Positions 7,530-16,626 of a stretch of DNA of 64,000 bases are shown here, piece after piece. Position 1 is the first letter of the stretch. Each line of letters begins with the position of its first letter. This stretch comes from Albidovulum sediminicola (GTDB taxonomy: Bacteria > Pseudomonadota > Alphaproteobacteria > Rhodobacterales > Rhodobacteraceae), in contig NZ_JAOWLA010000006.1 in NCBI RefSeq assembly GCF_025751575.1, forward strand, positions 124,001 through 188,000, read 5' to 3'. Below the pieces are notes generated by a model. That model did not search any database. It was not told where the DNA came from and saw only the letters and a list, made by a program, of their open reading frames with translations. The position numbers and the translations under genes are program-made.

Positions 7530-8807
7530 TCAACCGCGCTCGCGCCACCAATCCTGCGCGCGCAGCTTCCAGTAGGTCAGCTGCGCCGCCACCAGCCCCA
7601 GCGGCCCCCCGGCCCAGTCCAACCCGAAAGGGGCGAACAGGCGGATACGGTCGCTTTCGCCCAGCATCGCCTCGGCCAGGACCTTGCCCGCGATCGCCGT
7701 GGTGTTGAGCCCGTGGCCGCCGAAGGCGCTTATGTGCCAGACGCCGGGTGCCAGTTCTCCGACTTGCGGCATCAGGTGGCGCGCATATCCCATGAGGCCG
7801 GACCAGGCGATCTCTGTCCGCAATCCCTCCAGCTGCGGGTAGGCGGTGAACATCTCGCGCCGAAGTTCGCGCGCGATCCCGGCGGGGTCCGCCGCCCGCG
7901 TCGTGATCCGCCCTCCCCATAGCAAGCGCCGTCCACCCTCGACGAGCCGGTAGTAATCGCCCGCACGCCGGTCGTCATACATGCAGGCGCGGGTACGGAT
8001 CGCGCTGGCGATGAGGTCCGGTGCGGGCTCGGTCGCCATCATGTAGGTGGCGATGGGCAGGACCGCGCGTTTGAGCCGCGGAACCAGCCCACCGGTATAG
8101 CCCCCGGTCGCGAAGACGATGCGCGCCGCCTCGATGCGTCCGTCGGGCGTTTCGATGCGCTTGACCGGGCCGTCCAGCCCGACGCCCGTCGCGGGGGTGC
8201 CTTCATGGATCTGTCCGCCCAGCCGTTCCACCTCCGCCGCGATTGCGCACAGGGTGTTCAACGGATGGATGTGAAAGGCGTTCGGATCGTGGATGGCGTG
8301 GAAATAGCGCGGGCTGGTCACATGCTCAGCCAGCGCCACCCGGTCCAGATAGCTGATGCGATAGCCGTAGTCGTCGGCAAATTCCGCGACATGCGCCTTC
8401 AGATCGTCGGCCCGATCGAAGCGGCGCAGGCTCAAGAGCCCCGGAACCAGCCCCGAGCTGTCGATCCCCAGGTCGCGGATCGTCGCGCGCAGCCTCTCCA
8501 CCCCCTCGATCGAGAGCAGATGCAGCGCGCGGGCCGCCTCGGGCCCCACGCGCGCCCGGATCGCCGCATCACCCCCCGCAAAGGCCGGGCTGACCAGCCC
8601 GCCGTTCCTGCCCGAGGCGCCAAAGCCGACGCCCTCCGCCTCCACCAGCGCCACGCGGACGCCCGCGCGCGCCAGTTCCAACGCGGTCGTCAGACCCGCG
8701 AAGCCGCCGCCAACGATGGCGACCTCGGCCTCCTCCCGCCCCGTCAGCGAAGGCCGCACCCGCCGCTCGGCGGCCGTGCGCGCGTAATAGGTGTCCGGTG
8801 CGGTCAT
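7530..8807 (-). CDS. FAD-dependent oxidoreductase (DAO/gamma-glutamylputrescine oxidase-like)
   Basis: 425 residues from ATG 8805-8807. The FAD motif VAIVGGGFAGLTTALELA lies at about 29-46, and the DAO-family segment GFGASGRNGGLVSP follows. The C-terminal half has HISAFGGHGLNTTAIAG, the usual FAD-contacting end. The family oxidises amines and amino acids such as gamma-glutamylputrescine, glycine derivatives or proline, giving H2O2. A longer frame exists, but the chosen ATG lies 4 bases after the xthA stop, suggesting cotranscription. Substrate unknown. Confidence 0.85.
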   Translation of the reverse strand: MTAPDTYYARTAAERRVRPSLTGREEAEVAIVGGGFAGLTTALELARAGVRVALVEAEGVGFGASGRNGGLVSPAFAGGDAAIRARVGPEAARALHLLSIEGVERLRATIRDLGIDSSGLVPGLLSLRRFDRADDLKAHVAEFADDYGYRISYLDRVALAEHVTSPRYFHAIHDPNAFHIHPLNTLCAIAAEVERLGGQIHEGTPATGVGLDGPVKRIETPDGRIEAARIVFATGGYTGGLVPRLKRAVLPIATYMMATEPAPDLIASAIRTRACMYDDRRAGDYYRLVEGGRRLLWGGRITTRAADPAGIARELRREMFTAYPQLEGLRTEIAWSGLMGYARHLMPQVGELAPGVWHISAFGGHGLNTTAIAGKVLAEAMLGESDRIRLFAPFGLDWAGGPLGLVAAQLTYWKLRAQDWWRERG

Positions 8808-8811
8808 TCCG

Positions 8812-9591
8812 TCAGGCGTCCAGCTCGATCCAGACCGGAACATGGTCCGAGGGCTTGTCGCCATCGCGCACCGCCTTGTCGATGCCCGCGTCGCGCAGAA
8901 GGTCCGCCGCCTGCGGGCTCAGCAACATGTGATCGATGCGGATGCCGTTGTTCTTTTGCCAGGCCCCGCCCTGGTAGTCCCAGAAGGTATAGACCCCGGG
9001 CCGCGGATCGCGGGTCCGAATCGCCTCGGTCAGGCCGAGGTTCAAGATCGACCGAAAGGCCGCGCGCGACTCGGGTCGGAAAAGCGCATCCTCCACCCAG
9101 GCTTCCGGCTTCGCGGCATCGACGGGCTGGGGGATCACGTTGTAGTCGCCGCCAAGGACCAGCGGCATCTCTTCCACCAGCATCTCGGCCACCCGAGCCT
9201 TCATTCGCGCCATCCAGGCCAGCTTGTAGTCGAACTTCGGGCCCGGCGCGGGATTGCCGTTGGGCAGGTAAAGCCCGACCACGCGCACGGCGGTCTTGCC
9301 CACCACCGTCGCCTCGATCCAGCGCGCCTGAACATCCTCGTCATCGCCGGGCAGGCCACGCTCGATATCCTCCAGTGGCAGCCTCGACAGGATCGCGACG
9401 CCGTTGAAGCCCTTCTGCCCGTGGGTTTCGACGAAATAGCCCATGTCCTCGAAGGCCTCGCGCGGAAACCCTTCGTCGACGGACTTGATCTCCTGCAACA
9501 GGGCCACGTCCGGCCGCGCGGCCTCCAACCAGGCCGTCAGCGCCTCGATCCGCGCCTTGACGCCATTGATGTTGAACGTCGCGATCTTCAT
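8812..9591 (-). CDS. xthA: Exodeoxyribonuclease III
   Basis: 259 residues starting MKIATFNINGVKARI, the standard start of Xth-type AP endonucleases. The catalytic set is present: N7, E near 34 (LLQEIKS), the GGDYNVIPQP loop, and the final SDHVPVWIE with the catalytic His. It removes 3' blocks and cuts abasic sites in base-excision repair. An upstream extension of the frame lacks family similarity and contains the repeat at 9665-9687, so I reject it. Confidence 0.95.
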   Translation of the reverse strand: MKIATFNINGVKARIEALTAWLEAARPDVALLQEIKSVDEGFPREAFEDMGYFVETHGQKGFNGVAILSRLPLEDIERGLPGDDEDVQARWIEATVVGKTAVRVVGLYLPNGNPAPGPKFDYKLAWMARMKARVAEMLVEEMPLVLGGDYNVIPQPVDAAKPEAWVEDALFRPESRAAFRSILNLGLTEAIRTRDPRPGVYTFWDYQGGAWQKNNGIRIDHMLLSPQAADLLRDAGIDKAVRDGDKPSDHVPVWIELDA

Positions 9592-9664
9592 GGCTGGCCT
9601 CCCTCGCTCGCCCCCGTTGTCGCCGGGATCACGGCCAAGGGCAAGCATGGCCCCTTCTTCATTG

Positions 9665-9687
9665 CCCCAAATACCCCCGCCGGAGGC
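9665..9687. repeat. Interspersed intergenic repeat, copy 2
   Basis: Second copy of the element at 175-195, in the same orientation: CCCCAAATACCCCCGCCGGA plus GGC. It differs from copy 1 by few bases over the core and sits between the erpA stop and the xthA start. On the minus strand ATGAA follows, as at copy 1. Confidence 0.55.
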
Positions 9688-9759
9688 ACCGGAGCGGCCC
9701 CTGCGCCGCAGGGGGCGCGACAGATGGCTTGCGCGCCGGAACGGCGCGCGCGGCATTGC

Positions 9760-10092
9760 TTAGATGGAAAAGCTCGTCCCGCAGCCGCAGGAAGAAGTCG
9801 CGTTCGGGTTTTCGACCACGAAACGCGCGCCGATCAGTTCGTCGGAAAAGTCGATCGTCGCATTGGCGAGGAAGGGCAGCGACACCGCATCGACCAGAAC
9901 CTTCTGGCCGGCGCCCTCCAGCACCAGGTCATCGGGCGCGGGATCGTCGAGCGTGATCTCGTACTGGAAGCCGGAACACCCGCCGCCGGAGACCGCGACG
10001 CGCAGCGCCTTCTCCGCGTCCGCATCGGCATTGATCTCCGCCAGCCGCGCGAAGGCGCGGGGGGTCACTTTCGGGGGCAGGTTCAGGTCCAT
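9760..10092 (-). CDS. erpA: Iron-sulfur cluster insertion protein (A-type carrier, ErpA-like)
   Basis: 110 residues with the three cysteines that bind the cluster: C39 in SGGGCSGFQY and C102/C104 in SSCGCGTSF. A-type carriers hand [2Fe-2S] or [4Fe-4S] clusters to apo-proteins. The first in-frame Met is used as the start; its ribosome-binding site is weak. The gene is divergent from dgt, with only 69 bases between them, so their promoters probably overlap. ErpA versus IscA/SufA cannot be separated firmly by eye. Confidence 0.9.
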   Translation of the reverse strand: MDLNLPPKVTPRAFARLAEINADADAEKALRVAVSGGGCSGFQYEITLDDPAPDDLVLEGAGQKVLVDAVSLPFLANATIDFSDELIGARFVVENPNATSSCGCGTSFSI

Positions 10093-10161
10093 GGGAAAAC
10101 CAGTGTCATTTCCATCCTCACACAATATATGAGAAGCCAACGGAACGACAAGAACGGCCAG

Positions 10162-11352
10162 ATGACGCTCGCACCCTATGCCTGCCACCCCGACGAAAGC
10201 CGCGGCAGGCTTCATCCCGAAAGCATGTCCACCTTCCGCTCGCCCTTCCAGCGCGACCGGGACCGGATCATCCATTCCTCGGCCTTCCGCAGGCTCAAGC
10301 ACAAGACCCAGGTCTTCGTGGAGCATGAGGGCGACTATTACCGCACCCGCCTGACCCACACGATCGAGGTGGCCCAGGTCGCGCGCACCATCGCGGGCAC
10401 GCTCGGCCTCAACGTCGAACTGGCCGAGGCCGTGGCGCTGGCCCATGACCTCGGCCATCCGCCCTTCGGCCATACCGGAGAGGACGCGCTGCACGAGTTG
10501 ATGGCCCCCTACGGCGGCTTCGACCACAACGCCCAGGCGCTGCGGATCGTGACCAAGCTGGAACGCCACTACGCAGGGTTCGACGGGCTGAACCTGACCT
10601 GGGAAACGCTGGAGGGCATCGCCAAGCACAACGGGCCGGTGATCGGGCCGCGCGCCTCCGGTTCCCATGCCGTCGCGGAGGGCGAGGAGATGCCCTACGC
10701 GCTGGCCGAGTGCAACGCGGCCTGGGATCTGGAGCTGTCCACCTTCGCCTCGGCCGAGGCGCAGGTGGCGGCGGTGGCCGATGACGTGGCCTATAACCAT
10801 CATGACCTGCATGACGGGCTGCGCGCGGGGCTTTTCAGCGAGGATGACCTGATGGAGCTTCCCGTGACGGGGCCCGCCTTCGAAGAGGTCGACCGCCTTC
10901 ACCCCGGCCTTGACCCCACGCGGCGTCGGCATGAGGCGTTGCGCCGCGTCTTCGGCGTGATGGTGGAGGACGTCATCGCCGTCGCGCAGAACCGGCTAGA
11001 AGGGAGCCAGCCCCAATCCGCGCAAGAGATCCGCGACATGGACGGCCCGATCATCCGGTTTTCAAAGCCGCTCTACCAGAACCTCAAGGCGATCAAGTCG
11101 TTCCTCTTCACCCGCATGTATCGCGCGCCGTCCGTGGTGGTCGAGCGTCAGCGCGTGACGGCCATGGTACGGGACCTTTTCCCGCTGTTCCTGAAAGAGC
11201 CGGGGCTACTGCCCGCCGAATGGCGCGCCGATGTCGCCGCCGCGCGGGATGAAACCGAACTGGCGCGCGTCGTGCTCGACTATGTCGCGGGCATGACCGA
11301 CCGTTTCGCGATCCAGGAACACGAACGCCTGTTCGATACGGCCGGGGCCTGA
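10162..11352 (+). CDS. dgt: Deoxyguanosinetriphosphate triphosphohydrolase-like protein
   Basis: 396 residues of the HD-domain dNTPase family. The metal-binding residues are H66 (RLTHTIEVAQ) and the HD pair in LAHDLGHPPFGHTGE (about 93-107), with a later D in DDVAYNHHD. It splits dGTP or other dNTPs into the nucleoside and triphosphate, helping control dNTP pools. The start MTLAPYA matches the usual N terminus in alphaproteobacteria; an ATG at 10129 would add 11 residues. It lies 68 bases upstream of argS, same strand. Confidence 0.9.
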   Translation: MTLAPYACHPDESRGRLHPESMSTFRSPFQRDRDRIIHSSAFRRLKHKTQVFVEHEGDYYRTRLTHTIEVAQVARTIAGTLGLNVELAEAVALAHDLGHPPFGHTGEDALHELMAPYGGFDHNAQALRIVTKLERHYAGFDGLNLTWETLEGIAKHNGPVIGPRASGSHAVAEGEEMPYALAECNAAWDLELSTFASAEAQVAAVADDVAYNHHDLHDGLRAGLFSEDDLMELPVTGPAFEEVDRLHPGLDPTRRRHEALRRVFGVMVEDVIAVAQNRLEGSQPQSAQEIRDMDGPIIRFSKPLYQNLKAIKSFLFTRMYRAPSVVVERQRVTAMVRDLFPLFLKEPGLLPAEWRADVAAARDETELARVVLDYVAGMTDRFAIQEHERLFDTAGA

Positions 11353-11420
11353 GGCCGCGCGCCCGCCATTGACGCGGGCGGTCGGCTCTGGCATCCCCCG
11401 AACGAACGAAGGACACAAAA

Positions 11421-13166
11421 ATGAACCTTTTCTCCGATATCCGCGCGGCGGTGCTCGACGCTCTTGCCGCAATGCAGGCCGAGGGCGCGCTGCCCGCCGG
11501 GCTCGACATGTCCAATGTCGCGGTCGAGCCGCCGCGCGATGCGGCCCATGGCGACATGGCCACCAACGCCGCGATGGTGCTGGCCAAGCCCGCCGGACAG
11601 CAGCCCCGCGCGATCGCCGAGGCGCTGGCCGCGAAACTTTCCGCCGATCCGCGCATCGTGACCGCCGAGGTCGCAGGCCCTGGCTTTCTGAACCTGCGCC
11701 TGACGCCTGACGCCTGGCGCGGTGTGGTGGCGGCAGCCCTCGGGCAGGGCAGGGACTTCGGCCGGTCCGACATGGGGCGCGGCGTGAAGGTGAACGTGGA
11801 GTTCGTCTCCGCCAACCCCACCGGGCCGATGCATGTGGGCCATACCCGCGGCGCGGTCTTCGGCGATGCGCTGGCAGCACTTCTGGATTTCGCGGGCCAT
11901 GAGGTGACGCGCGAATACTACATCAACGACGCGGGCGCGCAGGTCGACGTGCTGGCACGCTCCGCCTATGAACGCTACCGCGAGGCCAACGGCCTCAGCC
12001 CCGAGATCCGCGAGGGGCTGTACCCCGGCGACTACCTGATCCCGGTCGGCGAGGCGCTGAAGGCGAAATACGGCGCCTCGCTTCTGGACAGGCCCGAAGC
12101 TGACTGGCTGGCGGACGTGCGCGAATTCGCGACCCAGCGGATGATGGAAATGATCCGCCAGGATCTGGCGCTTCTGGGCGTCCGGATGGATGTCTTCTCC
12201 TCCGAGCGCGCGATCACCGCCTCGGGCCGGGTCGAAGAGGCGATTGAGACGCTGCGCGGCATGGGCCTGATCTACGAGGGCACGCTGGAGCCGCCCAAGG
12301 GCAAGCTGCCTGAGGACTGGGAGGAGCGCGAACAGACGCTGTTCCGCTCCACCGCGCATGGCGACGACGTGGACCGTCCGGTGAAGAAATCGGATGGCAG
12401 CTGGACCTATTTCGCCCCCGACATCGCCTATCACTGGGACAAGGTGAAGCGCGGCTACGACCAGTTGATCGACATCCTGGGCGCGGATCACGGCGGCTAT
12501 GTGAAACGCCTCAAGGCGGTCGTCTCGGCGCTGTCGGACGGGCGCGTGCCCTTGGAGGTCAAGCTGATCCAGCTCGTCAAGCTCTACAAGAACGGCGAGC
12601 CCTTCAAGATGTCGAAGCGCGCGGGCACCTTCGTGACGCTGCGCGACGTGGTCGAGCAGGCGGGTCCGGATGTCACGCGCTTCGTCATGCTCACCCGCAA
12701 GAACGACGCGGCGCTGGATTTCGACTTCGACAAGGTGCTGGAACAGTCGAAGGACAACCCGGTCTTCTACGTCCAATACGCCCATGCCCGCGTCTGCTCG
12801 GTCATCCGCAAGGCGGCCGAGGCTGGGATCGCGGCGGATGATGCGACGCTGGCGGGCGCGGACCTTGCCCATCTGGCGCACGATGCCGAACTGTCGCTGG
12901 CCCGCAAGATCGCCGAATGGCCGCGCCTGGTGGAGATCTCCGCGCGCGGGCATGAGCCGCATCGCGTCGCCTTCTACCTTTACGAATTGGCCTCGGATCT
13001 CCACGGGCTGTGGAACCGCGGCAACGAGGATACCAGCCTTCGCTTCGTGCAAGAGGGCAATGCCCCCGTTTCACAGGCGAAAATCGCACTGGCACGGGCC
13101 GCGGGCGTTGTTATTTCCGCAGGTCTTGGTATCCTTGGCGTGACCCCCGCGGAAGAAATGCGCTGA
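11421..13166 (+). CDS. argS: Arginyl-tRNA synthetase
   Basis: 581 residues, class I synthetase. The N-terminal Add-1 domain covers about 1-110. The HIGH-type motif is HVGH (138-141) inside [14 protein letters not shown], and the KMSKR signature appears as [10 protein letters not shown] in the second half, followed by the helical anticodon-binding domain. It charges tRNA-Arg in the cytoplasm. It is the first gene of the argS-SPOR-nagZ-scpA-scpB string, whose order is widespread in alphaproteobacteria. Confidence 0.98.
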   Translation: MNLFSDIRAAVLDALAAMQAEGALPAGLDMSNVAVEPPRDAAHGDMATNAAMVLAKPAGQQPRAIAEALAAKLSADPRIVTAEVAGPGFLNLRLTPDAWRGVVAAALGQGRDFGRSDMGRGVKVNVEFVSANPTGPMHVGHTRGAVFGDALAALLDFAGHEVTREYYINDAGAQVDVLARSAYERYREANGLSPEIREGLYPGDYLIPVGEALKAKYGASLLDRPEADWLADVREFATQRMMEMIRQDLALLGVRMDVFSSERAITASGRVEEAIETLRGMGLIYEGTLEPPKGKLPEDWEEREQTLFRSTAHGDDVDRPVKKSDGSWTYFAPDIAYHWDKVKRGYDQLIDILGADHGGYVKRLKAVVSALSDGRVPLEVKLIQLVKLYKNGEPFKMSKRAGTFVTLRDVVEQAGPDVTRFVMLTRKNDAALDFDFDKVLEQSKDNPVFYVQYAHARVCSVIRKAAEAGIAADDATLAGADLAHLAHDAELSLARKIAEWPRLVEISARGHEPHRVAFYLYELASDLHGLWNRGNEDTSLRFVQEGNAPVSQAKIALARAAGVVISAGLGILGVTPAEEMR

Positions 13167-13233
13167 CAACAGGCGCCACGCCCGGGTCGTGACAGGCAAG
13201 CCGGGCGGTCCGCCGCCCGAAGCGAGGCGGAGC

Positions 13234-14169
13234 ATGGCGGATATCGATTTCGACGATTTCCCGGCGGAGCGGGCTTATGCGCCCGACCGTGCGGAAAAGA
13301 TGCAGAAATTCATCGGCATGGCGGGGGCGCTTACCTCTGCCGCCTTGGTCGCCGGGCTTCTCGTCTGGGGCTACAAGCTTGCTGTGCGCGACGTGACCGG
13401 CATTCCGGTGATCAAGGCCTTGGAAGGGCCCGCACGGGTGGCGCCCGACAATCCGGGCGGCGAACTGGCCGAACATACTGGCCTTTCGGTCAATGCGATT
13501 GCGGCGGATGGCGTGGCCGCGCCGCCGGCGGAGACGTTGACGCTGGCACCGGGCACGGCTGGCCTCGCGCCCGAGGATCTGGCGGGCGGCGAACTCGCCT
13601 CTCTTCCCGCGCTTCCGCCGGTGGCGGAGCCTGAACCCGCCGCGCCGGAAACCGAGGTTATCGCGGCGCCGCCGTTGGCGCAGGTGCCTCTGGCCGACCC
13701 GCTTCCCGATGGGGCGGCAGAGCCGCTTCTGGAACCCGAAACACCGGAACCCGGGGCCGACAAACTGGCGGCCCAGCGTCCCGTGGCACGTCCCGCGCGC
13801 GTCTTCTCGGCCGCCGCGCCTGCTGACGCGTATGACGCCGACGCGGATGCCATCGCGGCCGCTGTGGCGATGGCGCTCGCGCCCGTCGCGGTCGATGTGA
13901 ACCCCGCCGCGCTGCCCGTGGGCACCAGCCTTGCCCAGCTTGGCTCCTTCGACACCGAGGCTGAGGCGCGCCTGGAATGGGATCGGATCGTCGCCCGCTA
14001 CGGCGCCCTGATGGAGGCACGGCAGCGCGTGATCGAACAGGCGCAGTCCGGCGGCAACAGCTTCGTCCGGCTGCGGGTGGCCGGGTTCGAGGATATCGAG
14101 GACGCCCGGCGCTTCTGCTCCGTCCTGCTGGCGGAAAGCACCCAATGCGTGCCGACGCAGACAAAGTAA
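13234..14169 (+). CDS. SPOR-domain membrane protein
   Basis: 311 residues from ATG 13234 (a GTG at 13189 would add 15). There is a cytoplasmic tail, one transmembrane helix (about 30-50), a long Ala/Pro/Glu-rich periplasmic linker (about 60-225) and a C-terminal SPOR domain (about 230-311) beginning with TSLAQLGSFDTEAEARLEW. SPOR domains bind denuded peptidoglycan at the division septum, so it is likely an FtsN-like division protein. Its last 25 bases overlap the start of nagZ, a peptidoglycan-recycling enzyme. Confidence 0.88.
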   Translation: MADIDFDDFPAERAYAPDRAEKMQKFIGMAGALTSAALVAGLLVWGYKLAVRDVTGIPVIKALEGPARVAPDNPGGELAEHTGLSVNAIAADGVAAPPAETLTLAPGTAGLAPEDLAGGELASLPALPPVAEPEPAAPETEVIAAPPLAQVPLADPLPDGAAEPLLEPETPEPGADKLAAQRPVARPARVFSAAAPADAYDADADAIAAAVAMALAPVAVDVNPAALPVGTSLAQLGSFDTEAEARLEWDRIVARYGALMEARQRVIEQAQSGGNSFVRLRVAGFEDIEDARRFCSVLLAESTQCVPTQTK

Positions 14170-15179
14170 GGGGGCAGGGCACTCGCCCCTCGGCCACGAT
14201 CCTCGGATGCCAGGGGCCGGCGCTGGGCGCTGGGGAGGCCGCGTTCCTGCGTGAGGCGAACCCCCTGGGCTTCATCCTTTTCGCCCGCAATATCGAGGCG
14301 CCCGAACAGGTGCGCCGCCTGACCGACGCGCTGCGCGAGGCCGTCGGGCGCGACGCGCCGGTTCTGGTCGACCAGGAAGGCGGCCGGGTCCAGCGCCTGC
14401 GCGCGCCGCATTGGCGCGAATGGCTGCCACCACTGGACCAGGTCGAGGCTTCGCCCCCCGAGGTGATGGAACGGGGGATCTGGCTGCGCTACCGCCTGAT
14501 CGCGGACGAGCTTCACAAGGTGGGCATTGACGCCAACTGCGCGCCGTCGGCTGATATCGCGGGGCCCGATACGCATCCCTTCCTGCGCAATCGCTGCTTC
14601 GGGAGCGACGCCGCCACCGTCACGCGCGCGGCGCGGGCAGCGGCGAACGGGCTTCTGGCGGGGGGCGTGTTGCCGGTCCTCAAGCACATTCCCGGCCATG
14701 GCCGCGCGGTTGCCGACAGCCATCTGGAACTGCCCACCGTCACCGCGCCCGAGGCGGAGTTGACGCGCACCGATTTCGCGCCGTTCAAGGCGCTTTCGGA
14801 CCTGCCGATCGGCATGACTGCCCATATCCGCTTCACGGCGATCGATCCCGACCGCCCGGCCACGGCGTCGCCGGTGATGATCGACCTGATCCGCCGCCGG
14901 ATCGGCTTTCAGGGGCTCTTGCTCACCGACGATATCACCATGCAGGCGCTCTCGGGCACGCCCGCCGAACGCGCCCGTGCGGCGATGACTGCGGGCTGCG
15001 ATATCGTGCTTCACTGTAACGGCACGATTGAGGAGATGGCCGGAACCGTCGATGCCGCTGGGGGGATGAGCGATGAGGCGCTTCGCCGGGCCGCCACCGC
15101 GCTGGCGGCGCGCGAAAGGCCCGAGCCCATTGACACCGCCCTTCTGGAAGCCGAACTTGAGACGCTTCTGAAGGGATAG
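14145..15179 (+). CDS. nagZ: Beta-N-acetylhexosaminidase
   Basis: 344 residues of glycoside hydrolase family 3. The NagZ signature KHIPGHGRAVADSHLELP gives the general acid/base pair (Asp-His), and LLTDDITMQAL carries the Asp nucleophile. The protein has no signal peptide, as expected for the cytoplasmic enzyme that releases GlcNAc from recycled anhydromuropeptides. ATG 14145 lies within the end of the SPOR gene in another frame; no later in-frame start would keep the first beta strand (ATILGCQG). Confidence 0.95.
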   Translation: MRADADKVRGQGTRPSATILGCQGPALGAGEAAFLREANPLGFILFARNIEAPEQVRRLTDALREAVGRDAPVLVDQEGGRVQRLRAPHWREWLPPLDQVEASPPEVMERGIWLRYRLIADELHKVGIDANCAPSADIAGPDTHPFLRNRCFGSDAATVTRAARAAANGLLAGGVLPVLKHIPGHGRAVADSHLELPTVTAPEAELTRTDFAPFKALSDLPIGMTAHIRFTAIDPDRPATASPVMIDLIRRRIGFQGLLLTDDITMQALSGTPAERARAAMTAGCDIVLHCNGTIEEMAGTVDAAGGMSDEALRRAATALAARERPEPIDTALLEAELETLLKG

Positions 15180-15182
15180 CGC

Positions 15183-15971
15183 ATGGCCGGTCCGAGCCTT
15201 TTCGAAGAGGACGCGCAGTCCGTCAGCGACCGGCTTCAGGCCGAGGCGCTGATCGTTGACGTCGATGGCTTCGAAGGCCCCCTTGACCTGTTGCTGACGC
15301 TCTCGCGCACGCAGAAGGTCGATTTGCGGCGCATCTCGGTCCTGCAACTCGCCGAGCAATACCTCGTCTTCGTGGAGAAGGCCAAGAAGCTCAGGATCGA
15401 GCTTGCGGCGGACTACCTGGTGATGGCGGCCTGGCTCGCCTTTCTGAAATCGCGGCTCCTGCTGCCCCCCGATCCGACTGAGGACGGTCCCTCGGGCGAG
15501 GAACTGGCCGCCCATCTCGCCTTCCAGCTTGAACGGCTTCAGGCGATGCGCGAAAGCGCCGCGCGGCTCATGGCGCGGGATCAGAAGGGGCGCGACTTCT
15601 TCGCGCGCGGCCTGCCCGAGGATGTCCAGCGCAGCCGCAAGATCCACTACAGCGCCACGCTTCTGGACCTGATGCAGGCCTATGCGCGCATCCGCACCCA
15701 TGACGAGTTCCGCCCCTATGCCTTCGATCGTGAACATGTCTTCACGATGGAGCAGGCTCTGGACCGGATGCGGGGCCTCATCGGCTTCGCCGGCGACTGG
15801 ACGGACCTTGTCAGCTACCTTCCGGACGGCTGGTCGGCGGACCCCGCACGGCGGCGCTCGGCCACCGCGGCGACCTTCGCCGCCTCACTCGAACTCGCCA
15901 AGCAGGGGCATATCGAGCTAAGACAGTCCGACACCTTTGCCCCCATCGCGATCAGACGGAAGCCGCAGTGA
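15183..15971 (+). CDS. scpA: Segregation and condensation protein A
   Basis: 262 residues of the kleisin family. The N-terminal region VDGFEGPLDLLLTLSRTQKVD is the classic ScpA start that binds SMC. A winged-helix C terminus follows, with TAATFAASLELAKQGHIELRQ near the end. It joins SMC and ScpB in the condensin complex that organises the chromosome. It starts 3 bases after nagZ and overlaps scpB by 4 bases. Confidence 0.96.
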   Translation: MAGPSLFEEDAQSVSDRLQAEALIVDVDGFEGPLDLLLTLSRTQKVDLRRISVLQLAEQYLVFVEKAKKLRIELAADYLVMAAWLAFLKSRLLLPPDPTEDGPSGEELAAHLAFQLERLQAMRESAARLMARDQKGRDFFARGLPEDVQRSRKIHYSATLLDLMQAYARIRTHDEFRPYAFDREHVFTMEQALDRMRGLIGFAGDWTDLVSYLPDGWSADPARRRSATAATFAASLELAKQGHIELRQSDTFAPIAIRRKPQ

Positions 15972-16612
15972 CCGACGACGTCCAAGAACCCGAAAAGAGC
16001 CTGTTCGAGGCCCCACCCATCGCCGAACAGGAACGGATGGTGGAGGCGATCCTTTTTGCCTCGTCCGATCCCGTGACGGTGGCCGAGATGGCGGCCCGGA
16101 TGCCCCATGGCGCGGATCCGGCGGAGGCGCTGGTCTATCTGCGCCGCCGCTATGAGGGGCGGGGGGTGCGTGTGGTCAAGGTGGGCGACGCCTGGGCGAT
16201 CCGGACCGCGCCCGACCTCGGGTTCCTGATGCAGAAGGAAGTGGTGGAGACGCGCAAGCTGTCGCGCGCCGCGATCGAGACCTTGGCGATCATCGCCTAT
16301 CACCAGCCCTGCACCCGGGCCGAGATCGAGGAGATCCGTGGGGTCGCCGTCAGCCGCGGCACGATCGACCAGTTGCTGGAGCTGGAGTGGATCCGCTTCG
16401 GCCGCCGCCGTATGACGCCGGGGCGTCCGGTGACCTTCGTCGTCACCCAATCGTTCCTGGACCATTTCGGGCTGGAGAGCGCGCGCGACTTGCCGGGGCT
16501 CAAGGAACTGCGCGCGGCGGGGCTTCTCGACAATCGCCCCATGCCGGGACTGGGGCAGGGCGACGACGAGGGCGAGGACCAGAGCGGGCAGAGCGAGATG
16601 TTCGAGGACTAG
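15968..16612 (+). CDS. scpB: Segregation and condensation protein B
   Basis: 214 residues from a GTG that overlaps the scpA stop (GTGA). Two winged-helix domains are visible. The second holds ETLAIIAYHQPCTRAEIEEI and RGVAVSRGTIDQLLELEWI, the most conserved ScpB block. The Asp/Glu-rich tail (about 195-214) is typical. It converges with dcd, leaving 14 bases between stops. Confidence 0.96.
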   Translation: MTDDVQEPEKSLFEAPPIAEQERMVEAILFASSDPVTVAEMAARMPHGADPAEALVYLRRRYEGRGVRVVKVGDAWAIRTAPDLGFLMQKEVVETRKLSRAAIETLAIIAYHQPCTRAEIEEIRGVAVSRGTIDQLLELEWIRFGRRRMTPGRPVTFVVTQSFLDHFGLESARDLPGLKELRAAGLLDNRPMPGLGQGDDEGEDQSGQSEMFED

Positions 16613-16626
16613 GCGGGCCGGGGCCG

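Noticed and set aside
8791-10161. Plus-strand frame running into dgt and reading through xthA and erpA antisense
   Set aside because: Only the part from 10162 shows the HD-domain family; the rest is the shadow of xthA and erpA in high-G+C DNA.
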